Below, piece after piece: positions 1 to 9,873 of a stretch of DNA of 51,709 bases (positions within the stretch are counted from its first letter, which is position 1; every line of letters begins with the position of its first letter). A program made the position numbers and the translations under genes. The DNA is from Phlyctochytrium arcticum. Its lineage: Eukaryota > Chytridiomycota > Chytridiomycetes > Chytridiales > Chytridiaceae. The notes under the pieces were generated by a model. That model was not told the origin of the DNA. It did no database searches and worked only from the letters and a program-made list of their open reading frames with translations. The stretch covers positions 1 to 51,709 of the forward strand of contig JAHLKI010000061.1 of NCBI GenBank assembly GCA_025602905.1, given 5' to 3'.

Positions 1-2174
1 TGGCAATGGGACATGTGGTGATTTGGAACTTTTCTCCCTCTTCAGTGGGTATATCTTGTCGTTGGCGAAGTGCGCCCCGAAAGAGGGTATACTCCTTTGT
101 GATCGGACGGCATTGTGCTTCTTGGCGTTCACCTCCCTCGGTCCGGCTTTGGTGGAGTTCCTTGCATGGAAGAATGTCTGAATGGTTTGGGGACCTGCTG
201 GCTGCTCCGTTTGCACACCGTTCTCGTTAGATTGTCTGGGCTGGGCCACACCGTAGGGGAAGTTCCGGTCCGACACCAAGATAGTTGCTGGATCCTTGGA
301 TCTGGTGGCCTCGCCGGTCTCCTTGAGCTTGTTCAAGATGGTCAAGGCAAAGTCGAGTTGGGGCGTTGGCGCCAGCAGGTTGTTGGTCAGGAGGGGGAGC
401 TTGAGCAGTGCTAGAATATCCATTTGGTAGAGGTTCGGAATCCGGCTAACCAGCTGGCCAACTTCGATGTTCCTCGGAAGAAGAGGTGATTAAGTTAGCT
501 ATGTGATCTTGGAAGTGCGCAATAATATTTCTGGTAGATACTCACCGCAACAACAAAACAGTACAGAATCCGAACTGCCGACTTTGGTCCCATTTTGCGC
601 TTCGATAATTGAGAGAGGAGGTTGTTGGTGCTTTCCACCCCGCTGGAGTGCAAGAGTTTCCATTGGGTGTCTTGTTTGTAATGGAAATTGTTCCGGCTGT
701 CCATACTCACGAAGCCATTGGCGATGAGGAATGTCTTGTTCTTGACGGATCCTTGCCACTCCTTCCGGGCATCAGATCCTTGGTTCAGGTCGGCCCGGAC
801 CACCGTGTTGCAGGCAGCTTTGAAGTCTTTCGCCGCTTGGGTGTGTTCCTTTAGCTCGCCTTCGGTGTAGTAGAGTGCCTCCCTGAGCTTGTTTGATATG
901 GAACTGGTGACACCTTTGCCACTGATTTTCTCGTTGATTCTATACAGGGAGTCGTTAGTACCGCCTCAACAAGAGCATGAAGACAGGGCAAAGTGATAGC
1001 AGACCTTTGGAAGAGGTGGAAGGGATCCTGCTTCGGCTTGTAGTGCGGTCCCAAGACCTTGATGATGTTTTTGTCCCGGGTAACTTAGTCACATACCACA
1101 ATGATTGGCCCGGCTTCTACTCATCAAATTGTATGGGAGATTCAGACTTGCAACAACAGTGAATACAAGCAACACACACCTCTTGGTATGATCCCATGCG
1201 CTTCGCTGACGGTTTTGATTCTCTCCAATACGGGACCTCCGCACGCATGGCTCTCCTTTTCGAGAAGATCGCATGCCATGCTCTGTCCGACTTCGTTCTG
1301 CACGATGTTCACCAGCTTCAGTTCTTGGGGGGTGACGAGTGAGTGAGTTTCGGGATCTTTGGCGTGCATCTTGCCCGGATACTTTTGGCTGGCGTCATAC
1401 AGCACATGATGGCTTTGTTGGCTACCACCCTTTCCATCATGACCTTGGCAATGGCATGCATAGGGGATGTGAAGAAGAGCTAAGCATCTTGCATGGCGCG
1501 GGGATCGATTGACTCATGTTCCATCACGTATTGTTCAAAGGACCACAGTTGAGGCTTCTGTTCCGTATCGGCTAGCGCAAACTCTTTGTTGACGCGGGCG
1601 GTGTGTTCGACCCAAAGATCACCGTAGCGAGCCATGCGCTGGGTGTTGCCGGCTTTTGCGAGTCCGGCAATTCCTTTGGGCAACGTGGATGCCGCGAAAC
1701 AATTGACGGGTGATTGCGGTCTTGTGGGAGAAGTAGAACGGGCAGCGGTTCGCAATGGCAGGACCAACTTTCAGGAGGAAAGAGTCGGTGATGGTGGTAA
1801 ACTGAGTTCCTTTCAGTGGGCAAGTGTCGGCGATGTACAGGATGTCGATGCAGTAACTACAGTCTTGTCCAATACTGGACAAGTATTCCTTGACTGAAGA
1901 AACAAAAGACACCTTCAAGTTAGTTTTGGGACTGTTGGGAGCCTCTATGATAATACTTACTCTTTGGAACACAGTGGTCATGGTTGCATTGACGGCAGGG
2001 AGGGATCTTGTTTTTGAAGAAGAGCTCAGGGGTCCAAGGAAAGACAGGCCGGGTGAACAGTGAGTGGTTGGTGGTGAGGAATTTATTGTCTTCAGGGAAG
2101 ATGATGGCGGCCTGAAAGGTCTTGTTTGTGAGGGCCTGTTTGAAAGTCCCAGTGATGAGCTGTTGTTTGGACAT
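1..2174 (-). pseudogene. DUF6729-like transposon protein, copy A (runs off left edge)
   Basis: Read on the minus strand from an ATG at 2174 (MSKQQLITGTFKQ). The first exon has the layout I associate with fungal DUF6729 proteins: a phrase FTRPVFPWTPELFF, then Cys pairs (PPCRQCNHDHC). An intron with donor GTAAGTATT near 1965 and acceptor near 1895 leads to a cysteine/aromatic stretch (DCSYCIDILYIADTC) and CPFYFSHKTAITRQL. Farther on come LYDASQKYPGKMH (possible first catalytic Asp), VNIVQNEVGQ, YKPKQDPFHLFQR and GVESTNNLL (possible Glu). From about 481 to base 1 the frame is fully open with no stop (RNIEVGQLVSRIPNLYQ onward), so the gene continues outside the window. Several frame changes (near 1700, 1480 and 1060) make it a probable pseudogene unless some are unrecognised introns. 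No exonuclease domain is visible in this copy. The family assignment is from remembered layout only; a DDE-type transposase role is inference. Confidence 0.55.
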
Positions 2175-2379
2175 GGCGCGCAGAAATGAAGGTTTGGAAG
2201 CAGGGGAAGGGAGAAGACTGGAAGCAAGGGATTGTTGATGGTGAAGAATGGTGGGTGCCGGGGGGCAATGGCTCCCTTTTTAAAGGCACTGCGCTGAGCT
2301 CAGGCCAGCGTTGGAATTTGGATCTGGACTTTGCAGATATCTCTGCCGTTCCGTTTCATTTTGTTCCATGAGATATCAT

Positions 2380-2985
2380 ATTCCTTTTACCTTTCCATCT
2401 TGGCAAACAAACTCCGCCATGTTATATACCAATAATAACAATATTATTTACTTTACCGTGCCATTCCATCTTTTACATAACAGTCAAACGGCAGCGTTGT
2501 CTTTGCAATACCTTTCACCCATACGGTCTATCATTGGCATTAAAGATGAAAGTTTGATGACCATCGCGTCCATCTCTGATTTCCATGGGAGGATCAAGAC
2601 CACGACAAGGCACCGCACACGGTCAAGTCTTGAGGCATTTATTGTTATATACCTGCTGCATTTTGGAAGTTTATTGCAAACATCTGTGATGTTCCGAGAT
2701 CATATTCCGCCTTCCTCTTCGTCTCAACACACTTGAAATTTTCTTCACCCATATGGCACTAATCGAGTCAATCTTATTACTTTATCATACCATCCACCAT
2801 TACATATCGTGCATAACGGCAGAACAGCCGCTGTCTCTTTGCAATGCCCTATTCCAATATTGACATCATTGACAGGAAAGTTTGATGACCATTGCATCTA
2901 TCTTCAAAACTATGAACCGCAGATGTCCAAGTATGGAGGCTTCATTTGCTATCTACCTACAATAGTTTGAAAGGCTATTGCGTCC
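2380..2985. repeat. diverged tandem duplication (~300-bp unit)
   Basis: Two neighbouring AT-rich blocks share ordered phrases. TCTTTGCAATACC near 2500 matches TCTTTGCAATGCC near 2840. AAGTTTGATGACCATCGCGTC near 2552 matches AAGTTTGATGACCATTGCATC near 2879. Both blocks begin near CATATTCC. No convincing coding sequence lies here. It is probably the remnant of a duplicated noncoding element; its source is not recognisable. Confidence 0.5.
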
Positions 2986-3365
2986 TGGACTGGTGGCAGA
3001 GTGCCGCTTTCCTCTAATGCAACGATGATTGAAAGAGGGACCCGATCCACATGCATTTTGATCTATTTCCAATCCTTTTTATTGGACAAAAGGGAGTCTC
3101 AGAGACACGCAAACTCCGGCAACAGGTATCTAATTGAGCTATGGTTCAAGTCTGCTGCGCGTTCTAGAGTCCACCATGGCAAGTATAAAGAAAAACGCGA
3201 CATGTTGCACTCCAGACACCCCATGCAATTTGCGTTGCCCCCGCCTCACTGTTCCACACAAATAACACCTTTTCGGACAACGTTTTTTGTTGGTGTTCTC
3301 TTTGTACTGACAGTGGTGTACAATGAGCCTATGAACCATGTTTGTTTATGCTCATGCACTTTCAC

Positions 3366-4475
3366 AGAGACAAATGTAAACCAAACACAGAGGAAGTCTG
3401 CAAAAAAATGGCAGAGGTCCCATATACAGAATGCCCCTGGTCATACTCACCACTAATTCCATTGAGCGCTCCTCTAAAACCATGGCTATGTGCAAACCCC
3501 CCTCCCATCTTGGGTTGGCTTCGCAAATCAAGGCTGTGTGCAACACCCGCCCAGTCGACGCCATCCCACCATTGATGCTCGTTCCCTCCATCACTCGCAA
3601 ACGGCCATGCCAAGATGCCATCTGTTTTCCCATGCTCAGGCCATGCCAAGACGTAATCTGGCTTTGGGACTCGGCCTACGGCCTGAAGAATTTGCCCAGA
3701 GATTTCAACTCAAGGCCCTCCATCACTCACCAATTGCCATGCCAAGATGCAATGTGTTTTCTCACGCGCTTATATGTAGCAAACTTGGCATTGGGACTCG
3801 GCCTATGGCCTCAACGCAAGGGGTGGACGGGTGTCCGAACAGGTCACTTGGGGCACGTGTTCTTTTTTGGACATTGCTATTTTACTATATAGACGAGGAT
3901 ATGCCAGTTATGGGGCTAAGCCCAATACAGAGACGAATGTAAACCAAACACAGAGGAAGTCTGCAAAAAAATGGCAGAGGTTCCATATACAGAATGCCCC
4001 TGGTCATTCTCACTGCCTATTCCATTGAGCGCTCCTCTAAAACCATGGCTGCCAATCCCCCTCCCATCTTGGGTTGGCTTTGGAAATCAAGGCTGTGTGC
4101 AATACCCGCCCAGGCAACGCCATCCCATCATGAATACTTGTTCCCTCCATCACTCCCAAACGGCCATGCCAAGATGCCATCTTTTCTCCCTCGCTCAGGC
4201 CATGCCAAGATTGAATATGGCATTGAGAGTCGGCCTATGGCCTCGAGAATTTGCCCAGAGATTTCAACTCAAGGCCCTCCATCACTTACCAACTGCTGCA
4301 ATGTGTTTCCCCACGCTCATGATTAGCAAACTGGGCTTTGGGACTCGGCCTACGGCCTCGAGGATTTGCCCAAATATACCAAGTCGCGGGACTTGCGGCG
4401 GGAGCAACAGTGTCCGAACAGATCACGTGAGACACGTCATCTTTTTCGGACATTGCTATTATACTATATAGATTA
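3366..4475. repeat. direct tandem repeat, period about 563 bp, two copies
   Basis: The unit starting AGAGACAAATGTAAACC at 3366 recurs at 3929 as AGAGACGAATGTAAACC and is followed by nearly identical sequence for over 500 bp. Each unit ends in a segment with GGACATTGCTATT and ACTATATAGA (near 3890 and 4470). Inside each unit a shorter motif (CCATGCCAAGATGC) recurs two or three times near phrases such as CTTTGGGACTCGGCCTA. The open frames here are fragments in several phases. It is probably a duplicated noncoding transposon end; the TATA-like terminal motif could be promoter-like but nothing confirms this. Confidence 0.8.
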
Positions 4476-4584
4476 CCAGTCTGTCAGCACCTCAGAAAGA
4501 TACTTTACGGTTACGCCTGCAGGAATTTGACAGCACTTCATTCTATCGCTTTCTAGTTGTCAGGACAGTGAGCATACAGGAACT

Positions 4585-6020
4585 TTGAACGGCAAAGATT
4601 TCAAACATTTTGCCCAGATTGCACTATTTGTTCTTTTTGACTTGGTATTGGAAGATGTCTTCTCTTTGTGGGTTGCGACTGGCTACCTGGTTCGCGCCGT
4701 TTTCGCGAGAAGGCTGCAAGCCCAAAATGCGGTTCGGGAATTGCAACAAGTCATTGATGACTTTCTGTTCACCGTTCTTGGCTCAAACGCCCGATGGTTG
4801 AATAAAGCCAAATTTCACCTTTTGGTCCATATACCAAGATGTGTAGAACCATTTGAACCAGCAGTAACCCAGGGTACAGAAATGTGGGTTGTGCCACGCG
4901 TGCACCGCATGATTGATTGAAGTCTCATGTATCCCTTAGATTCGACAGCAACAACCATGTCATTAGAGACACCTCCGCTCTCACCAATCGGTTGGCCCCA
5001 TCACTTAATATTGCTAACGCGTTGGCCTTGTGGTATGTACACCGCCATGTGGCCGCTGGCGGTTGGTGGTGGGATGGAAGCAATGGGTACGGGGCGGAAA
5101 GGACCTTATTCAGTATGCTTCAATGCAGTCAATTCGCAACATTTTGGAACAAACTGATCAAGATGAGGAATCTGAACAGCTAGCAGCCGGCCAAGTGACC
5201 TGCCCATTCCGTAGCAAGCGACAAGACCACAAATTTGATTGGCATTTAAGCGAGTGCGAGACTGCTAAGGCCAACGGGTGGCTCCGGCAGCCAGTAGCAT
5301 CGTTGTATCAAGATGGAGGGCAGTTGGGACGCAATATGGAGAGCGCTGCAATGTCAGCAAGTTTGCACTTCTTGAGACTGGGGTGAGCTTCTCGAATATG
5401 CCTTTTTGATATATCAGACCTGACATCCTGACCTTAGGAGTTCTTCAGAATCACTGAAATAGTGACCCACCAGGGCAGCACACTTCAGAATCACTGAATA
5501 GTGACCCCAGGCAGCACATCTTCCCCAGAAGTATCTGGCCAAATCTTCGTTGTCACACGATGAAAAACCACTCCCCCGTTATTCAACTTGCAAATCCGCA
5601 AAGCAACTGTCTGGAGAGACTTGCGACCCCCAATCTTCTCGTTGGACCGGTTAACGTACAGCAACTATCCACCGCAGCCTGCACTGTAAACATGACCAGC
5701 GGCGGCCCCAGAAGACGCGTGGAACGAGAACGGCAACAAGGACCATCCTTGACAATCAGTCATCGTGAGCATGATGAGACATTCGCGGTCAACTTGTTCT
5801 GTTTGAGAACTTCATGGCTGGATTCAGTATACCCCTTGCCCGAATGCTTCCCGATGTGCCCGACTCTGTCAACGAGCGGCGAGTCTTACTTAATTCATCT
5901 TTGGAAAGATTTGAGGAGACCTGCTGGCAAGAGCAACGGCCACAACAGCAAGAAGAACAGCCAGAGCAGCCGAGGTCGGCCCCAACTCGCAACCAGATAG
6001 CATCTGGCACGCATCACTAG
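4585..6020 (+). pseudogene. 3' end of a fungal transposon-type gene (family unnamed)
   Basis: The frame from 4585 contains AKFHLLVHIPRCVEPFEP and then, after a shift near 4915, ESHVSLRFDSNNHVIRD, LTNRLAPSLNIANALA and AAGGWWWDG. This resembles a C-terminal module common in transposon-linked proteins of basidiomycetes (KFH-LLHLP, then an E--N--R block, then NR-APS, then GG-W-D). A later part (5560-6020) has cysteine- and arginine-rich text (AACTVNMTSGGPRRRVERE), then HDETFAVNLF and a Gln-rich tail (RPQQQEEQPEQ) ending near 6020. The frames change at about 4915, 5180 and 5810, so it is broken. The catalytic part is not present upstream, where the 563-bp repeats lie. I know the family only by pattern and give it no name. 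Confidence 0.45.
5445..5517. repeat. short tandem repeat, ~38-bp unit, two copies
   Basis: CTTCAGAATCACTGAAATAG with GTGACCC and GGCAGCACA is followed at once by a second slightly shorter copy beginning CTTCAGAATCACTGAATAG. It lies between the two coding blocks of the preceding broken gene and may be intron or duplicated sequence. Confidence 0.75.
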
Positions 6021-6245
6021 TCAGCATTATGTTTTGTATTGCCAGTATATCAATGAGAAAACATGTTTGGCGCTCTAAGGACATCTCGGAACATTCTTGA
6101 CCCAAAATGATATGGCAATAAGGTGTGAAAAGATGAGGTGTATTTGGAGTATAAAAGCTGGACACTGTTTGGTATTTCCCTGTCTTCCCAGTCCCTTTTT
6201 CAATCTTCTGCCATTTCCTTCTTTTACTCAAACTTTTTAGCCCCA

Positions 6246-7481
6246 ATGTTGTCTCTTCAATCACCATTTACCACACCCACCCGTGGAAGCACCAGCAACG
6301 ACAGAAACTCTCAAATGGATGATGTTCGCCACCGCGCCACGTTCCTAGCAGACGGTTTGGATGGGGGAGACGGCCGTCCAGGTGGTCCCTCATCCCCACC
6401 ACCAGGAAGCAGCGAGCCCAACCCAGGACAAATCCTCCATCCGTCGGTAGTCAGTTGCATGCGACTCGCAGTTGAAAAGTTGTCGGAGGGAGACAACAAT
6501 TTGAGGAACTTTTTACTTGACTACTGCGAGGTATGTGTTCGTGCTTCTTTACATTGTATTTTTTGCCTTTTTCTAACTTGTCAAATTTCATACAAATGTT
6601 CCTATAGGTTCCCCCTGCCGTCCAAGCAATTGTGGTCATGGCAAAGTTGGAGAAGCTGGAGAAGAAATTGGATGCCTTCATGGACCTGCATCTCGACAAT
6701 TACTATCTCAGAGGATCTTTTAAAGGCATCTGATCTCCGCTGCCAATGCCCGAGTCAACAACCCCTGCTGCAACTCGTACCAGCTAAAGGATTCTCTCGA
6801 CGTCATCATCAAGAGCTTGAAGGACGATGGCGCCATTCACGGCGGCCCAGGCCAGGTCCACCATGTTTGTTGACACAGTTGCCCCGAAGATCGGCAGGGC
6901 ATATTCAACAGCCAAAGGCAATATGATGAAGCGGGTGGATGGCAAATTCGCAAGTGCTGCCTTGGACAAATTTGCTGATTCTATGTTCAATGTGCGTGGG
7001 ACCAGGATTGAGGATGCCTATTGGCACAGGGCCGGGCTGATCCGACACTATTGGGGGAAAAATGGATCTAGGCCCAGGCTGAGAGAAATTTGAAGCCGTT
7101 TGTCCAAGACGTTGGATCCGGCAGGTACGCCCAACAGCGAGGCTGGTGAAGATGACGGCGAGGACGGCCACACGTTTTTGAAAATTCTTGACCTACTCGG
7201 TACAACAGCTGGATCAGTCGGCAGATGGGGGCCGGAGTGAGTGCAGATTGGTTTTGGAAGTGGATCGACGAACATTTGGCAGGGGTTCCACTGGGGGTTC
7301 CAACGAAATCGGACGAGCAACCCCTAGCAATGGTTTCACCGAATCAGGGGGTCAAGGCAAGGATGGAGCAGACAAGCCTGCAGCTGGGGGTGCAGGCGCA
7401 ACCTGGGTGAAGAGGAGGACACCCGCGGTTTGCATGTTTACGGCTACAACCCGGACTTGGGCTACTAGTACTAGGTAGATT
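6246..7481 (+). pseudogene. unrecognised gene with acidic/proline-rich start and coiled coil
   Basis: Starts at ATG 6246 (MLSLQSPFTTPTRGS), with a Gly/Pro/Ser-rich stretch (GGRPGGPSSPPPGSS), then ILHPSVVSCMRLAVEKLSEG. An intron at 6531-6607 (donor GTATGTGTTC, acceptor TTCCTATAG) joins DYCE to VPPAVQAIVVMAKLEKLEK, a likely coiled coil. After a frame break near 6735 the coding sense continues as AANARVNNPCCNSYQLKDS, SLDVIIKSLKDDGAIHGG, then GTRIEDAYWHRAGLIRHYWG (to 7090) and, in another frame, an acidic tail (EAGEDDGEDGHTFLKILD) and ADWFWKWIDEHLAG. I do not recognise the protein. Spliced frame continuity over the intron argues for a former gene; at least three indels argue that this copy is dead. 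It could be an accessory gene of a transposon. Confidence 0.4.
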
Positions 7482-7489
7482 TTTTGCAA

Positions 7490-8177
7490 ATAGATACTAG
7501 ATAGCTGGTCCTGCTTTTGGACAAATTTTGCGTGCACATTTTTATTTTCAAATTTTTCATTCATTTTCATTGGCGCAAATTCCAACGTGTTTACTCGAGT
7601 ATTTCAGAACACATAAATACACACTGATATAAATTGTGTATACACGAACCATACACCCGTGTAAAGTCGAAGTGGCCCCCAAATCGTATATCTGCTAGTT
7701 GGAACACGAGTAAACTTGCTCCACAAAATGACAGAACACGTGTTAACAGCAAGCAAACGACGTTGCCAACACGTCGTTTAACTTTGGGCGTGTCAGGCAG
7801 CTTCACCAAATGCTTCCAGTCCTTGTCAAACATCTTCCAGGTACATATACAGTACCTCAACTTCACCATCTTTCACCGTATTTGGGGTGCGTATTGGGCG
7901 CTGGAAAATTTGGTTGGATCCTACTTTTGTCCAGGTGTTCGGACTTTGAATCTGTGGTGAGGACCGTGAGTGCATCAACTGAATCAATTGATGTAATTGA
8001 GCAGCAACTACAATCAAAATTGAATTGCCAATAACTTCTCTTATCATCCACCAACCTTTCCAATAAAGCTAGTCATCTGTACTATTTTCTTCGGTATTTC
8101 ACATCTTGAATTATTGCATTATTCTTAGGATTTAATGTTAATCACTCTGCATGAATTTATGAATCATTTGACAGAAG
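7490..8177. other. AT-rich stretch without a supported gene
   Basis: No open frame here has recognisable content. It contains one end-like sequence (7888-7942) shared with the MULE remnant near 14.0 kb and otherwise nothing I can name. Confidence 0.6.
7888..7942 (+). repeat. ~55-bp segment also found inverted at 13998-14052
   Basis: Begins GGGGTGCGTATTGGGC and continues through CTGGAAAATTTGGTTGGATCC. The second copy, read on the minus strand, is nearly identical, and similarity stops abruptly on the GGGG side in both places. This is the behaviour of a mobile-element terminus. No partner end or target duplication was found. Confidence 0.7.
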
Positions 8178-9462
8178 ATGTCCCAACTACGCGCAGCTAA
8201 TGCGATTAAAGCACAGAATTCATCAATTTGGTACCGTCGACAGAGATTGTTCAATGCTGTCTCGTCGTTCCAAGTCCCTCTCAATGAGTTCGATACTGAA
8301 TGGAAGTTGGGTGATAACTTTCGGACGCAGCTCCACGTGTCTATAGCAAAACGATCCGGCATCAACAAAATCACATACAAATGCAAGTTCGGTAAGCACT
8401 GCAAGTCCAAAGGAAAGCGCAGCGACGACGAGGGGGAGCCTGAGAAAAAAAGGCGCGTCACAGCATTGATGAACGCACCGGGCAAGTCACAATACCGCAC
8501 AAGCCTGGATATGCGGAACATGGCAAAGGGCATGCTATTCATGTCGCCGATGATAGAAGCTATGCTCCCATGCCTCTGATTATGTCAAGGCAGAGGCCAG
8601 CTCTCCATATGCTCATGCAGACATTGCACACGCATTGCCGGAAATCATGGGTCGTGCGTCGTCCCCTTCTCGAATCAGTGCGCTTGGTTTAGACCGTATT
8701 TCTGCGCGTGTCGTCTACAATGCTGACAAGTGATGTGAGCCAGGCTATCCAATTGCTTTGAGAGGAAGGCTACATCGTTGTGAGACTTCTCAGCGGTAGT
8801 GGAGAACAAGCAGACGAGGGCTTTACGTTTGCCGTGGAACCAGGTCTGCGCTTGCTCTCGACCAATAGCTACCTTGTCCTCCTTGATTCGACCCGCAAGA
8901 CCAATCGTTTCGATTGGAGGCTTTTCACCTGTATGGTGCGGGATAACTTTGGTAGCTGGCTGCCCGCCGCACAATTTTTCGTGCGTACGGAGAATGCCGA
9001 CGCAGTTGCGAAAGGACTGCTGGAGCTGAGGAAGATGGTGCGAGAAGTGTGCAGTGTTGAATGGCAACCTAGAAACATGCAAATTGATCAATCCAATATT
9101 GAAAACAACGGAATCAGGCATGCTTTCCTTGGAATGGCTGCAGGCGAGGAGGAGATCAAGATTTGTTTTTGCAAGGTAAACCGTAATGCAGAATCCTGAC
9201 TCTCAAAATTTGTTGACTTGAGCAACCGCTAGGTCCATGTCGTACGCACGTTAATGCGACGAGTCGCGAGTCATCACAATGCATTTGCCAAAGTGCTGAT
9301 CGCGCTCAACAAAACAACATATGTGGGAGCCACAGCAGCCGTAGAAGAAGCAATGCAGGGGGCTCCCGCATTTATTGCTAATTACATCCAACGAAATTGG
9401 ACAAATCGCGAGGAAATGGAGTGTTGGACGATGGCCGCCCCGCAACATTCCCCGATCCTTCT
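8178..9462 (+). pseudogene. SWIM-finger MULE-like transposase, 5' part (split by transposon copy 1)
   Basis: The N-terminal block has a basic/Cys region (KITYKCKFGKHCKSKGK) followed by PGKSQYRTSLDMRNMAKG, as in the DNA-binding N-terminus of fungal MULE/SWIM proteins. After frame breaks near 8540 and 8735 the catalytic part reads YLVLLDSTRKTNRFDWRLF (first Asp), VRDNFGSWLPAAQFFV, and WQPRNMQIDQSNIENNGI (second Asp region), then HAFLGMAAGEEEIK. A 57-bp intron (9176-9232; GTAAAC to CGCTAG) joins FCK to VHVVRTLMRRV. The frame then runs WTNREEMECWTMAA-QHSPILL up to the 8-bp target duplication at 9455-9462, where the foreign element starts. The protein resumes exactly at 13031. Confidence 0.75.
9455..9462. 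repeat. target site duplication, left (ATCCTTCT)
   Basis: Perfect 8-bp direct repeat of 13023-13030, immediately outside the terminal inverted repeat. In the host frame it encodes part of PILL, and removing one copy plus the element restores the SWIM transposase reading frame. Confidence 0.93.
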
Positions 9463-9475
9463 CTCAGCGCAACCC
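9463..9475 (+). repeat. terminal inverted repeat of copy 1, gene-3' side
   Basis: CTCAGCGCAACCC. Together with the next ~40 bp inward it matches the right end of copy 2 (51237-51291), including the phrases GTCGGACATT and AAAATCT next to the TIR when read in gene orientation. Confidence 0.92.
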
Positions 9476-9873
9476 AAGATTTTGGCGCCAAAAATTTACA
9501 TAAGCAATGTCCGACAGCCCGAACCATTTCCGCGAGAATGAAGGGATACCTGAAGGTGACCCAATTTCACCCAAACTTGATATAAAATAACGAAACCGAG
9601 TAAACGAGAATGAAGGAAACATATCTAAGAGCTAAGGAAAACATGGCCGCTACCTCAGACTATATAAAGGATAGAGTTTGACCCGAAAACCAACAGTCTA
9701 AGCGCATCTAAGAATTTGATGGGGTACGTGAAATGCGTAAGCATGGTGAGATACACGAGCTACTGAGTTGATGTTGAAACTGATGATTCTAAATAGTGTT
9801 TGAAAGAAGGTTGTTAATCGCTCATAGCCGGGAAAAGGACGCAACTCGCGAGACACTGAGCGGTACCTCTGGC

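Noticed and set aside
6..414. Plus-strand open frames at the left edge
   Set aside because: They are opposite a minus-strand frame that is open without a stop from about 481 to 1 and joins the DUF6729-like gene; no motif supports the plus strand.
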